Source: Crocinitomicaceae bacterium (GTDB taxonomy: Bacteria > Bacteroidota > Bacteroidia > Flavobacteriales_D > Crocinitomicaceae). From it: a stretch of 64,000 nt of DNA. Position numbers and translations under genes: made by a program. Below the pieces are notes generated by a model. The model ran no database searches. It was not told the origin of the DNA and saw only the letters and a list, made by a program, of their open reading frames with translations. The stretch lies in NCBI GenBank assembly GCA_018402525.1, contig JAGYIR010000014.1, forward strand, positions 124,001 through 188,000. Direction: 5' to 3'. Below are positions 16,401 through 27,116 of the stretch, one piece after another. Each line of letters opens with the position of its first letter. Within the stretch, counting starts at the first letter, position 1.

Positions 16401-19400
16401 TTATTCATTTAAAATGATCGTCACTGTTCCTGTTACGGTGTCTTTATTCTCGTTGTTCAAATCAATGATGTAATAATAAGACGCTACAGGCAATTTTTTG
16501 CCTTTGTACGTTCCATCCCATTGATTCAAATTATACGGATTTGTAACACTTGAATTGTGCTCAAACAACAAGTTACCCCAACGATTGTAAACACGGACAA
16601 TATTGTTCGGATAACTTACATCCAATCCAGGTAATTCCCATGTATCGTTCGACAAGTCACCATCTGGCGTGAACGCCGACGGGTAAGTGACGTCACAATT
16701 TTCTATCGTAATAAACACTGAATCAGGGGCACTTTGACAACCATCAATTGTTTCGGTGACATAATACACTGTAGTTCCAATAAAATCTGAAGGTGCATGT
16801 GAACTACCAATGCCTATCGATGAATTTAAGGTTTCATCCAGGTACCAATTGTACGTTCCGCCAGTTCCAATCACCGTCATTGAAGGCACAAACTCACCCA
16901 AACAGTAGGTTCCATCTTCCGAAGCAATGGGTGTCGGAGGTGTTGGATTCACGACAATCGTTACGGTTCCAGACACTACATCTGAACAGGTAGCATCGGT
17001 CAATGTATTGAGCACATAAACCCCAGGCACATTTCCTAGATTAATACTGCTCGTTGCACTATTCGCAGACTGTGGCACTCCATTAAATGTATAGTCCAAC
17101 GTCCATGGTGAATTACCGCTAACTTCAACCAATACATCTGCAGGAACTTCTCCTGTACAATACGTTCCACTGCCCGAAGTACTAACCACTGTCGGCGAAG
17201 GGTTCACTGTTACCACAAAACTAATTTCATCGTTACAAGCTCCGCTTCCGTCAAACACCCACACGGTTTGTGTTGCTGTTACAGTGCCTGAAATAACTGT
17301 TCCTCCCGCTGCTTGTGAGTTATTGTAGTAAGCTTGACCGCCTGTTAAATCAGTTCCAGTAATTGCTGGCAACACATAAGAATCACAGACAGTAACGTCT
17401 GCAATTGGATCCAGCGAAGGTCCAGGGACAATGGTTATCGTCGTATTTGCAGTATTCGTACAACCATTCGCGTCCGTCACTATTACTGTGAATACCTCGC
17501 CATCCACAGCTCCCGTAACACTTGGTGACTGATCTGTTGGCGTTGTAATCACTGCTCCTCCAACTGTGGACCATGCCCAACCTGTTGCATCACCACCGGT
17601 CTCATTTAAGTTAAATGCACCTCCTGCACAAGCGGGACCATCGTTCGAAGCAGTCACTGATGGTTGTGCATTAACCGTTGCGTTTACCGCTTCAATACTT
17701 GTACAACCATTTGCATCTTCCAATTGAATGAAATATGTTCCATTTGTTGCTGCCGCTGGTGTTCCATAAGCAACCGTTGCTCCTGCGTCTGTCCAATAGG
17801 TCAATGTTCCTGCATCAGAACCTGCTGTGACTGCTGCTGCCGTTAAATCAATCGTATTCGGTGCACAAACTGCCGCTGGATCCGTGATTACCAAGTTTGG
17901 AGTTGGATTCACGGTTACATTCACTGCTTCAATGCTTGTACATCCTGCTACTTCCAGTTGAATATAGTATGTTCCATTGGTTGCTGCCGCCGGTGTTCCG
18001 TATGAAACGGTTGCCCCTGCATCTGTCCAATAGGTCAATGTTCCTGCGTCTGAGCCTGCTGTAACTGCCGCCGCTGTTAAATCAACCGTTGCTGGTGTGC
18101 AGACTGCTGCTGGATCAGTAATGACTAAATTCGGTGCTGGCGAAGCTGTTACGTTCACCGGTTCAATTGCCGTACATCCTCCTACATCCAATTGAATGTA
18201 ATACGTTCCCGTGCCAACATTGGTAGGATCTGCCAACGGAACTGTTGCTCCGGCGTTGGTCCAATACGTTAACGTTCCGGCATCTGAACCTGCTGTTACA
18301 GCTGGCAAGGTAATGTCTACCGTATTGGGCGCGCACACTGGCGCTGGGTCTGTAATTACCAAGTTAGGAGCTCCCGGTAAAATAGTGACCGTAACAGGAA
18401 TTCTAAATGTTCCAGGACATGTTCCTACGTAAAATGTTGTTGTTGCCACCACGTTTGGTGAATAATTCAGTCCAGTTGTGTCAAACGAACTTGGAGCACT
18501 GAATTGCTGTGTATACCATTGAACGGTGTACCCTGCAGGAAGTGCCCCTAAAATAGTTGCAGTTAAATTGGCCACACCCGGCGCACAAAGCACTATATCG
18601 TCGACGATAATATCAAAATAAGGTGCAGGTAAACCTCCAAAACCATTGTTTCCTGTGGTTGCACCGTTGGGTGGAAATTCTGCCACGAGGTTACCACTAC
18701 TGATAGAAGTGGATGTTCCATTGACCCCGGCATTGAGCTGTTGTACAGCCCCACTACTATTGTAAGCAATGTACCCTCCGGTACCTGAACCACCTGGCCC
18801 ACTCGCTTCGCGAGGAATAGAAAAGTTTGCATATTGTAATACCTGATTTCCACCATCTCCACCCTGACTGCTCAAAGTAACTGTCGCTGGTAAAATGACT
18901 GCATTTTCAATAAAAATAGCACCACCGGCACCACCACCACCAGCACCGTCGACACCAATTCGGTCGATTCCAGGTTGTCCAATCACAAAGTTATTCGGGT
19001 TGGCATTTTGCCCGTCTTGTCCATTTGCCGAGATCGTTCCTGTACCTGTTGTGGTTCCGTAATTGGCAATGTACACGATTCCACCACCACGTCCACCTGA
19101 ACCGCCTTGGTTACTGTTGTCGTCTCCAGCACCGCCGCCACCTCCAAAAAAGAGACGGGTTGGGTCATAGGTCAAAGGGATGTCCACCGCGTCCACCATT
19201 ATTTTTTCGTGCATCTCCTCCCCATGCGCCATTATGTGATTGGGTCAACCGTCAAAGGCATCTCGATTATCATTCGCAATAGCATATCCTCCTCGTCCAC
19301 CACCTGGTGATGTTGATCCCGCAAATCCTGCTGTTTCTGTGATTCCATGCTCGCTGGATAACCAATAGGTGTTCCTTTACCTGTGTAGGTTCCTGGTCCA

Positions 19401-20300
19401 ATAAAAATATTGGAACCACCGCCCCCACCACCGCAGTTTTCGTAGCCACCACCGCCACCACCGTTGGCAGGAGCGCCAATACCATAGCGACCAACAAAGT
19501 GATGGCGTCAAAGTAATCATACTCTGCATGGTACCCAAAAATACTTTCTCCTTTTTCTGAACCTTCTGCGGGGTTCGAGCTACCCAAAAATCGAGTTTGT
19601 GGCGCCACATTACTTCCTGAAGCCCCTGTTAAATCGACTTGTCCACCACGAAAACCTGATGCGTCTGCGCTGATCAAACTCCCCGCGTTCATCGTTAAAT
19701 CTGTATTCACTTCAAGGGCTACAACACCTCCTGACGTTCCATTCCACAGTGTGGGAACAATGGAAGCTCCAGCATTTACCGTTAAATTTTCAAAACGTGG
19801 GATACGGATGACCTGCACCCGTTTTGTAAAATCATAATTGTTCTTTAGTCCGCATTGCAAGTTAATCGTTCCGCCTCCTGTAACACTGCGCACTTCGACT
19901 TGCTCAAATTTACCTGCATCGTTGTAAAATCCCCATGGGGCTGCTGGAGAACCCCATTGCTCTAATATCGTCCACCACGGAGTTCAAAAACAACAGTATT
20001 TCCTGGTACACTATATCCGCCACCATCAAACGCATCAATGCCCGCGCCGTACATTTGTACAATCATGATGAGGTCTCCGGGAGCAAGATTACCACCAAAG
20101 ACACCACCTGCCATGGCGTTGTTGGCCACACTGATGGATGCTGCTCCAGCACTTGCGCTTGCCGTTAAACTTGTATAGGTGTTCAACACCTCGTTTGCTG
20201 CCGTTACGGTATAAGTGCCGTCTTTTCCTCGTTGCGCATTTACTTGGTGTGAATAAGTGAATAGAATGGCGAAAAGAATGATGATTCTAGAGAGTCTCAT
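16401..20300 (-). pseudogene. Large secreted Ig-repeat/CHU_C protein gene, broken by several frameshifts
   Basis: The gene starts at 20300 with a signal peptide (MRLSRIIILFAILFTYSHQV). Its pieces are: 20300-19962; a second frame to about 19500; short Gly-rich pieces; and a long frame from about 19180 to 16401. Continuity is clear from translation across frames, for example TILEQWGSPAAPWGFYNDAG follows the first piece and NGAWGGDARKNNGGRGGHPF bridges about 19250-19180. I count five shifts. The C-terminal part has three repeats of about 78 aa starting NLVITDP, several Ig-like modules, and a type B (CHU_C) sorting domain from YPSAFTPDGDLSNDTWELPG to the end. An intact product would be about 1300 aa and surface-exposed. 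Real decay or consensus errors in Gly-rich DNA both fit. Confidence 0.75.
17660..18390. repeat. Three tandem 235-bp coding repeats
   Basis: Three units of about 235 bp encode near-identical Ig-like modules, each with VCxPxTxDxTxxAVTAGSDAG and LTYWTxAGATV. The two rightmost protein repeats (lower coordinates) are more alike than the third. Recent duplication or gene conversion is likely. Confidence 0.75.
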
Positions 20301-20372
20301 GAAAGAAGTTATTTTCTAAGTTTTTATAGTCTTACTTACAACTAACGAAAATAACTAAAAAAAGTTGGTTCG

Positions 20373-20858
20373 TCAACTAATTTTACCGAGTATCTCCATG
20401 GTAATTTTAGCGGCAGCGGGACAAATTTTCACATTCTCTTGTGTTAAGTCCAACACTTGCACTACTTTACGCTGGTCGGTATGTGGGTAATCGGTGCATG
20501 CTTGCGGGCGAAAATCGTAGATACCACATTTGTTGTCATCTTCTAAAAACGCACATGGTGAAGACTTTAGCACCCAAAAATCATCCTCGTCCATTCTCAG
20601 GTAGGTTCGTTCGAATTCAGCAACGCCTATTTTTAATTTTTTCGAAATACGTTTAATGTCGATGTCTCTAAAAATGGGGCTGGTCGTTTTGCAACAATTT
20701 GCGCACTCCAAACAATCGATTTTATCAAATGCCTTTTCGTGAGCCGCATGAAAAAGTCCATCCAACTCTTTGGGTTTCTTTTTTTTCAATCGCGAAAACA
20801 GTTTTTCGATCTGCTCTTTATTTTCTGCTGCCTCTTCTATGTAGTTTTGATATTTCAC
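20373..20858 (-). CDS. YkgJ-family Cys-cluster protein
   Basis: The 161-aa protein has the cluster CLECANCC near residue 50, followed by CAFLEDDNKCGIYDFRPQAC and DYPH. This Cys pattern is that of the YkgJ (UPF0153) family, thought to bind zinc or an iron-sulfur cluster. It is divergent from the flavoprotein gene at 20930, with 71 bp between. Function in this family is not established. Confidence 0.8.
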   Translation of the reverse strand: MKYQNYIEEAAENKEQIEKLFSRLKKKKPKELDGLFHAAHEKAFDKIDCLECANCCKTTSPIFRDIDIKRISKKLKIGVAEFERTYLRMDEDDFWVLKSSPCAFLEDDNKCGIYDFRPQACTDYPHTDQRKVVQVLDLTQENVKICPAAAKITMEILGKIS

Positions 20859-20929
20859 TGGAAACGAACTTGATTATTTCCAAGGAATTGTCTCCTTGGT
20901 TTTCTATATTTACGGCGAAAATACAAAAG

Positions 20930-22419
20930 ATGAACGAATTTGACTTGATTGTTATCGGAGGTGGACCTGCAGGTTACGCTGCGGCAATGCGCGCCATTGA
21001 CTTTGGCAAGACAGTTTGTCTCATCGAAAAGCACAAAGTAGGGGAGCTGGAATATACAACGGAGCGCTTTCGTCTAAAACACTTTGGGAGCTAGCCAATA
21101 AAGTGGCAGACATCAACGAATCACTTACATCCAAAGGACTTCCTGCATATTCGATGTCGTGGAAAGAGGTCAAACAAATCCATGACGAGGCCATTTTTGA
21201 GCGCAAATTTCAGTATTCCTGCCACATCAAATTGTTGCAGTACGAAACATCCAAACGACTGTTGTACTACGAGCGTGGATTGGGAAAATTGTTGTCACCA
21301 AATGAAGTTCTAATTGAGCATGAGGGCAGCGAAAAAACGATTCGCGGAGAAAAAATTATTCTCGCAACGGGAAGTCGACCGAGAACATTGCCAAGCTATG
21401 AAGTTGATGAAGAATACATTTTAACCAGTGACGGGATTGATCATTTGGAGGATTACCCGAAGAGTTTGGTGATTGTGGGAGCTGGTGTTATCGGCTGTGA
21501 GTATGCGACCATTTTCTCGAATTTTGGAAAAACGAAAGTCTATTTGATCGATCGTCAGGACATGATTCTACCGTTTGAAGACGATGACATCAGTCACCTT
21601 GCAGCCAAAAACCTGGAGAAGAACGGAGTTGTCATCCATAAAAGTTCAAGTTTACAGCGCTTGGAGCGAAAAGGAGACGGTGTAGAATACGAGATTCAAT
21701 ATCCTGATGGGCGGACCGAAGTTTTTCAGGTTGAGCGCGCATTATTGTCGGTTGGTCGGGTTCCAAACATTGAAAGTTTAGGATTGGAAAACGCTGGAAT
21801 TGCGATGTCGAAGCGCGGGGTGCACATAGGCGATGATGATACGCAAACGAATGTCCCAAACATCTATGCTGTTGGGGATGTTTCTGGAAGAATTTCGTTG
21901 GTGAACATGGGAGAAATTGAAGCGCGTCATGCTGTTGAAAAAGCATTTGGAGGTAAAATTGACCGTATTTGTTACGACGATGTTTGTACGATTATGTTCC
22001 TCAAACCAGAGGTCGCTGCTGTTGGAATGAACGAGAAGCAGTGCATCGAGCAAAACCTTCCAGTCAAGGTAGTTAAAATCGATTATTCAGTCATTACACG
22101 TGCCATAGCAATGCGAAAAACGGAAGGTTTTTTTAAAATCATCGTGACCAATGACGAAGACATGCGAGTTTTAGGAATGCGCGCAGTAGGAGAACATGCA
22201 TCTTCGGCAATTCAAGGAATTGGACTTTTAATTAAAATGAATGCACCGATTGAAGTACTTTCTGAGTTGATACACCCTCACCCTTCCATTGTTGAAGGAG
22301 TTCAGGAATGTGTTCGTATGCTGCTGAATAAATCACTGTTTAAATCATCTGTTTTTAAAGATAAACTGGCATGTTATTCGCTTGTAGATGGTGTAAAAAC
22401 GCCGTTGGAGCGATTGTAG
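20930..22419 (+). pseudogene. Lpd-like flavoprotein lacking the redox cysteines; one frameshift
   Basis: The start MNEFDLIVIGGGPAGYAAAM carries the FAD-binding GxGxxG. At about 21040-21045 the frame breaks at GTAGGGGAGCT; one more G restores KVGGAGIYNGALSSKTLWEL. The second frame then continues with the NAD motif VIVGAGVIGCEYA, the FAD motif IYAVGDVSG, and the dimerisation domain with HPHPSIVEG. In dihydrolipoamide dehydrogenase the corresponding stretch is GTCLNVGCIPSK; here both cysteines are replaced. The HP motif near the C-terminus is kept. It is therefore not an ordinary E3 enzyme; a transhydrogenase-like or other NAD(P)H oxidoreductase role is possible. Restored length is about 496 aa. 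Confidence 0.8.
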
Positions 22420-22446
22420 AATCTTGGCATCTCGGCATCTCGGCAT

Positions 22447-22468
22447 CTCGACAAGCTCGATGACCGAT
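22447..22468. repeat. 22-bp dispersed repeat, copy 2
   Basis: Identical to 15669-15690. It is preceded by three short copies of ATCTCGGC (22429-22449), which suggests slippage at the left edge. Confidence 0.6.
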
Positions 22469-22499
22469 ACCAGAGATTCTAAAGGCTACTAAGAATCAA

Positions 22500-23375
22500 T
22501 TATATCCCTCTCAATTCCATTGAGCGCAAGGTGTTTATCATCAATGAAGCGATGGTCATTGGACCTACTCCCCCTGGAACTGGTGTAATAAACGAGCATT
22601 TCGGAGCTACTTCATCAAATTTCACGTCTCCTTTCAACGCCCAACCATTTTTCTTGGATGCATCATCGACACGAGTTGTTCCGACGTCAATCACTACAGC
22701 TCCTTCCTTCACCATATCGGCCGTAACGAAATCTGGTTTTCCAATCGCTGCAATAACAATATCTGCGTTGGCTACTTTCTGTTTTAAGTCTTTCGTGCGA
22801 CTGTGCGCTAAAGTCACCGTACAATTTCCAGGATTTGAATTTCGCGCCAACATTATGCTCAACGGCATTCCAACAATATTACTACGGCCAATAACTACGC
22901 AATCTTTCCCAGAAGTTTCGATGTTATTTCGTTTCAAAAGCTCCAGAATACCCGCAGGAGTCGCTGGGAGAAAGCATGGTAGGTTCAACACCATTTTCCC
23001 TAGATTTTCGGGGTGAAATCCATCAACATCCTTTAGCGGATCAATCGCCATAGTAATTTTCAATTCATCAATATGACTTGGAAGGGGCAGTTGAACGATA
23101 AAGCCATCGATTTTATCATCGTTGTTTAATTCGTGTACCTTTGCGAGCAAGGCTTCCTCAGAAATATCATCGTAGCGAATGAGGGAGCTTTCAAATCCAA
23201 TTTGTTGGCATGCCTTTACTTTAGCATTTACATAAGTTAAAGAACCTCCATCGTTTCCTACCAAGATGGCCGCCAAATGCGGAACCTTTGTACCGTTCTT
23301 CTTTCTAACTTCAACTGCTTGTCTTAATTCTTCTCGGATTTCCTGTGCTGTTGCTTTGCCGTCGAGTAATTGCAT
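22500..23375 (-). CDS. folD: Bifunctional methylenetetrahydrofolate dehydrogenase/cyclohydrolase
   Basis: The 291-aa enzyme interconverts 5,10-methylene-THF and 10-formyl-THF with NADP. The active-site lysine is in [10 protein letters not shown], the substrate loop is QLPLPSHID, and the nucleotide loop is [14 protein letters not shown]. The end [15 protein letters not shown] is the family signature. It stands alone between convergent neighbours. It supplies one-carbon units for purines and for the methionine pathway encoded downstream. Confidence 0.93.
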   Translation of the reverse strand: MQLLDGKATAQEIREELRQAVEVRKKNGTKVPHLAAILVGNDGGSLTYVNAKVKACQQIGFESSLIRYDDISEEALLAKVHELNNDDKIDGFIVQLPLPSHIDELKITMAIDPLKDVDGFHPENLGKMVLNLPCFLPATPAGILELLKRNNIETSGKDCVVIGRSNIVGMPLSIMLARNSNPGNCTVTLAHSRTKDLKQKVANADIVIAAIGKPDFVTADMVKEGAVVIDVGTTRVDDASKKNGWALKGDVKFDEVAPKCSFITPVPGGVGPMTIASLMINTLRSMELRGI

Positions 23376-23454
23376 GTAGATTTTTTTTTGCTAATATAAC
23401 ACTCATCGCTGTTTTTTGAACAGAAACTTGAAATTTCATTTCATCCAAAACTAC

Positions 23455-23462
23455 TATATTTG
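23455..23462 (+). promoter_or_regulatory. -7 promoter element
   Basis: TATATTTG ends 16 nt before the ATG at 23479. A TTG at 23428-23430 could be a -33 element, but 24 nt of spacing is slightly long. Confidence 0.55.
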
Positions 23463-23478
23463 AAAAAAAATTCAGGTT

Positions 23479-24090
23479 ATGAAGTATTTATTCGGTATTC
23501 TTTTCGTGTTATTATCAGTTTCATTGTATGCACAAGATGACGATTTCAATGAAGAAGAAGAGGAAGTTTATGGTGTTTACCGAGGGTCGGAAATTGGAGC
23601 AGATTTGGCGTTTTCCACTTCTACATTTGGTGGCAACTTTGGCATCGGATTAAAATACGGAGTTGCTTTGGGCGATTATTTCTTGGTTGGGCCTTGTTTT
23701 CGTTATGATAGAACTTGGCTAAAAAACAATACAACAGGTTTCAATGGAAATTTCAACGTTTACGGGGGAGGCGCATTTGTCCATGCTCGTTTTTTGAATG
23801 CCTTCTTTTTGGGGGTTGAATTCGAATATTTGAAATCGCCTTACGCTGTGAATGGGATGTTGAACAATCAAGGAACTTGGGCTCCTACCTTGTTTGCGGG
23901 CGGAGGCTTTTCGATGGAGTTCAATGAAATTGTGCGTTTGAACGTTGGAATTATGTATGATGTCATCAATGCGGAAAATAGTCCGTTTAGAAATTCCTAC
24001 TCAATTACTACAAAGGATGCGAATGGAAACATTACTGGAATTTTGCCGATTATCTACAGAATTGCGTTTTTTGTTCCTTTGGGAAGGTAG
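23479..24090 (+). CDS. Outer-membrane beta-barrel protein of unknown function
   Basis: The 203-aa product has a signal peptide (MKYLFGILFVLLSVSLYA), an acidic linker (DDDFNEEEEEVYG), then alternating Gly/aromatic strands such as FGIGLKYGVALGDYFLVGP. It ends in a strand finishing RIAFFVPLGR, as in small beta-barrels. No specific family is recognised. It is monocistronic and followed by a minisatellite. Confidence 0.65.
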   Translation: MKYLFGILFVLLSVSLYAQDDDFNEEEEEVYGVYRGSEIGADLAFSTSTFGGNFGIGLKYGVALGDYFLVGPCFRYDRTWLKNNTTGFNGNFNVYGGGAFVHARFLNAFFLGVEFEYLKSPYAVNGMLNNQGTWAPTLFAGGGFSMEFNEIVRLNVGIMYDVINAENSPFRNSYSITTKDANGNITGILPIIYRIAFFVPLGR

Positions 24091-24094
24091 TGAA

Positions 24095-24290
24095 TAGTTT
24101 CTGGTGACTAGTTGGTAGTGATTAGTTTTTAGTGATTAGTTTTTAGTGACTAGTTTTTAGTGATTAGTTTTTAGTGATTAGTTTTTAGTGACTAGTTTTT
24201 AGTGATTAGTTTTTAGTGACTAGTTTTTAGTGACTAGTTTTTAGTGACTAGTTGGTAGTGATTAGTTTTTAGTGATTAGTTACTAGTCAT
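24095..24290. repeat. 14-bp minisatellite, 14 copies
   Basis: Fourteen head-to-tail units of 14 bp, consensus TAGTTTTTAGTGAY, with variants TAGTTGGTAGTGAT and a terminal TAGTTACTAGTCAT. There are no unique spacers, so it is not CRISPR. A related array of TAGTTATTAGTGAC lies at 33895-33960. It is non-coding. Confidence 0.9.
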
Positions 24291-24369
24291 TAAACACTAT
24301 TCACCAGTTAAAAAAAAATCGCCCAACATTTCTGAAGAGCGATTCAAATCCTTTTTAATTAAGAGATAT

Positions 24370-25294
24370 TTACATTCCTCCTGGCATTTGAGGTTGTTGA
24401 GGTTTAACCAAAGAACCCGCTGGTCCAAAGTCCACCAACTCGATGAAGAAGCACAGCGACTCTTTACCGCCTTGCTCACCATATGCCAAGTTCCAAGGAA
24501 TATATGCGCGGTATTTTCCTCCTTTTTTCATTTTAGGCACTGCGAACGTCCATCCAGGGATTACTCCACCGGCTAAACTCAATGGCACTGCATCTGTGGA
24601 GCCCGTCATTGTTTTCATTTGGTAACTGCTTTGAACGGTATCTCCTAAAGCATTTGTGAGAATGTACTCCACAGCAACATCGTCTGCTTCTGATGGACTT
24701 CCACCCGTTCCTTCTTGAATTGTCTGAAGAACAACCCCGTTATCAAACACTTGAACACCTGGGAGTGCTTTAGCTTTTGCCATCATCTTGTTTCCAGTTT
24801 CAACGTTCAAATCACCAATAAATCCTTGTACCAATTCACGTTTTTCATCATCTGTAAAAAGCGTGTCTGTTTCAGTACATCCCATGTTTGAATCCAGCTT
24901 TCACCATGTCCAAATTGATTCTTTTTTCTCCTCCCATGCGGATCATGTCAGCATAGAACGAAAAACTCGTCTTACGTCCCAAACATTTTGAACCTTGCTT
25001 CAAGTAAGTCGTATCAAAATCTTGGTAATACGGTCCGAACAATTGTTTCAGTACATCGTCACATTCAGAACAGTCATCTGCGTTTAGGTTTTGGTTGAAT
25101 CCAGCAATCAGCTCTTCTTTGTCCAATTCTTTCATCTTGTCACCACTACCTAAAATGGATCCAGCGTTCAGCGCACCGAGAATATATCCAATTTTATCTT
25201 CAGATGTTTCCAACACCAAAGGTTCCTCTTTCATTTCGCCATCTCCACAGGCAAACATCAACCCCAATGGGGCAATAAACAACCACTTTTTCAT
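24370..25294 (-). pseudogene. FKBP-type prolyl isomerase lipoprotein, one frameshift
   Basis: The N-terminus is a lipoprotein signal (MKKWLFIAPLGLMFACGDGE, Cys at 16), followed by an FkpA-like dimerisation domain to about 24885. The frame breaks at KHG, where CATGGGATGT read with one G fewer continues as CTETDTLFTDDEKREL. The rest is an FKBP domain with VVLQTIQEGTGGSP, VIPGWTFAVPKMKKGG and IPWNLAYGEQGG, then a short Pro/Gln tail. Restored length is about 307 aa. The start overlaps the stop of the FKBP gene at 25294 by 1 nt. The intact product would be a periplasm-facing or surface foldase. Confidence 0.75.
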
Positions 25295-25893
25295 TATGCT
25301 ATATCAATTAGTTCAACATCAAATACCAACGCCATGTAGGGTTCAATTGGCCCTCCAGGATGTGGTTGCGCACCGTACGCTAAATTTTCAGGAATATACA
25401 GTCTATATTTTGCTCCTTTGGGCATCAACTGTAAGGCTTCTGTCCAACCTGGAATCACTTGATTTACACCAAAAGATGCGGGTTGTCCACGTTCCACTGA
25501 ACTATCGAAAACAGTTCCATCGATCAAGGTTCCGTGGTAATGAACCGTTACATTACTTGTCGCAGATGGCTTTTCACCACTTCCAGCTTCAATGACTTCA
25601 TATTGCAATCCTGAAGCAGTGATCGTAACTCCTTCTTTCGATGCATTTTCACTTAAAAATTTCTCACCTGCTTCTTTGTTCGCTCCAAATGCTTTTTCGC
25701 TTTCGGCTTTCAAGAAGTTTTGGATGATTCCATTTGCTTCTTCAGGTGTAAATTTCAATGCGGTTCCTTCAAATGTATCTTTGATTGCTTTTGACATCGC
25801 ATCAACATCCAAATTAGACAGGTTTTGCTGTAACAAACTTCCTCCTAAACTCATTCCCACACAGTAACTTACTTCTTTAATTTCTTCTGACAT
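25294..25893 (-). CDS. FKBP-type peptidyl-prolyl isomerase
   Basis: The 199-aa protein has an FKBP_N-like helical domain (VSYCVGMSLGGSLLQQNL to about residue 85) and a C-terminal FKBP domain with the active-site stretches VHYHGTLIDGTVFDSS, VIPGWTEALQLMPKGAK and IPENLAYG. No signal peptide is visible at MSEEIKEV, so it may be cytoplasmic, unlike its downstream lipoprotein paralogue. It catalyses cis-trans isomerisation of Xaa-Pro bonds. Confidence 0.88.
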   Translation of the reverse strand: MSEEIKEVSYCVGMSLGGSLLQQNLSNLDVDAMSKAIKDTFEGTALKFTPEEANGIIQNFLKAESEKAFGANKEAGEKFLSENASKEGVTITASGLQYEVIEAGSGEKPSATSNVTVHYHGTLIDGTVFDSSVERGQPASFGVNQVIPGWTEALQLMPKGAKYRLYIPENLAYGAQPHPGGPIEPYMALVFDVELIDIA

Positions 25894-25958
25894 TCAATAA
25901 TTTTTTAAGCAAAGATAATCTTTCTGTCAGGATAGCAAATAAATTGGAAATGTTTTGA

Positions 25959-27116
25959 TTAAAATGCCTGTTTCAAATCATTCCACAAGTCGTCGACATG
26001 TTCTAAACCAATTGAGAGTCGAATTAAACCATCCGTAATCCCAACTTCCAAACGCTGTTCTTCTGTTAACTTTGAATGTGTCGTTGAAGCTGGATGCGTA
26101 GCGATACTTTTGACATCTCCTAGATTTGCCGTCAGAGAAAAGAGTTTCACTCGATCCAAAAAACGCTGACCACCATGAAATCCCGTTTTCAATTCAAAGC
26201 TGATAATTCCTCCCCCTGCACTCATTTGTCGCTTGGCAATTTCGTACTGCGGATGCGATTTCAAAAATGGATATTTCACCTTTAACACAGAAGGATGTTC
26301 TTCCAAACGCTTGGCGATTTCAAACGCATTTTTGCAATGACGCTCCATTCTGACATCTAAGGTTTCGAGCGCTTTGGACTGAATCCAAGCGTTAAATGGG
26401 CTTAGTGCTGGACCGGAATGCCGTGCAAAATTCCTCACCTCATCGATGATGGCATTAGAAGCCAAAATCACTCCACCCAAGGTTCGACCTTGTCCATCAA
26501 TGTATTTTGTCGATGAGTGAATGGAAACATCTGCTCCGAGCGCAATCGGTTGCTGCAACAGCGGTGTCGCGAAACAATTATCAACCACCAATAAGACATT
26601 TTTTGCTTTGCAAATCGTCGCCAAACGCTGAATATCGATGATGTCTAATCCAGGATTGCTGGGAGACTCAATATAAACGATTTTCGTCGAAGGTTGAATC
26701 GCTGCTTCATATCCAACATAATCGTCAAAATCGACGTAAGTCGTTGAAATGTTCCATTTGGGTAAAATCTCCGTCAATAATTTGTGCGTTGAACCGAAGA
26801 CGGAGCGACACGAAACAATGTGCTCACCTGCAGAAAGTAAAGCGCCAAACAACGTGAAAACAGCTGACATTCCAGTCGCGGTTGCCCAACCATTTTCAGA
26901 TCCTTCCAAAACTGCCATGCGCTGAACAAACTCATTGACGTTGGGATTTGCATACCGTGAATAAATCAACCCTTCTTTCTCGTCGCAAAATTGCGCGCGC
27001 ATGTCTTCTGGATCATCAAATACATAACTGCTTGTCAAATAAAGCGGTGCTGAATGTTCGTTGTTCTTTGAGCGTTCGATTTGATTGCGTATAATCTTCG
27101 TTTGTTTATTTTCCAT
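25959..27116 (-). CDS. metZ: O-succinyl/O-acetylhomoserine sulfhydrylase (PLP enzyme)
   Basis: The 385-aa Cys/Met-metabolism PLP enzyme has the lysine motif SIHSSTKYIDGQGR, with K in the family position, and SAPLYLTSSYVF at the N-terminus. The ATG at 27116 is preferred; six bases upstream a TTG would also fit. It is the last gene of the methionine operon and overlaps the stop region of osmC-like 27106. With metX present, direct sulfhydrylation of an acylated homoserine is the likely reaction. Cystathionine gamma-synthase activity cannot be excluded. Confidence 0.85.
   Translation of the reverse strand: MENKQTKIIRNQIERSKNNEHSAPLYLTSSYVFDDPEDMRAQFCDEKEGLIYSRYANPNVNEFVQRMAVLEGSENGWATATGMSAVFTLFGALLSAGEHIVSCRSVFGSTHKLLTEILPKWNISTTYVDFDDYVGYEAAIQPSTKIVYIESPSNPGLDIIDIQRLATICKAKNVLLVVDNCFATPLLQQPIALGADVSIHSSTKYIDGQGRTLGGVILASNAIIDEVRNFARHSGPALSPFNAWIQSKALETLDVRMERHCKNAFEIAKRLEEHPSVLKVKYPFLKSHPQYEIAKRQMSAGGGIISFELKTGFHGGQRFLDRVKLFSLTANLGDVKSIATHPASTTHSKLTEEQRLEVGITDGLIRLSIGLEHVDDLWNDLKQAF

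Noticed and set aside
20930-22419. Ordinary dihydrolipoamide dehydrogenase (lpd)
   Set aside because: Both redox cysteines are missing even after restoring the frame.
24095-24290. Regular repeats as a CRISPR array
   Set aside because: Units are 14 bp, head to tail, with no unique spacers and no cas genes nearby.
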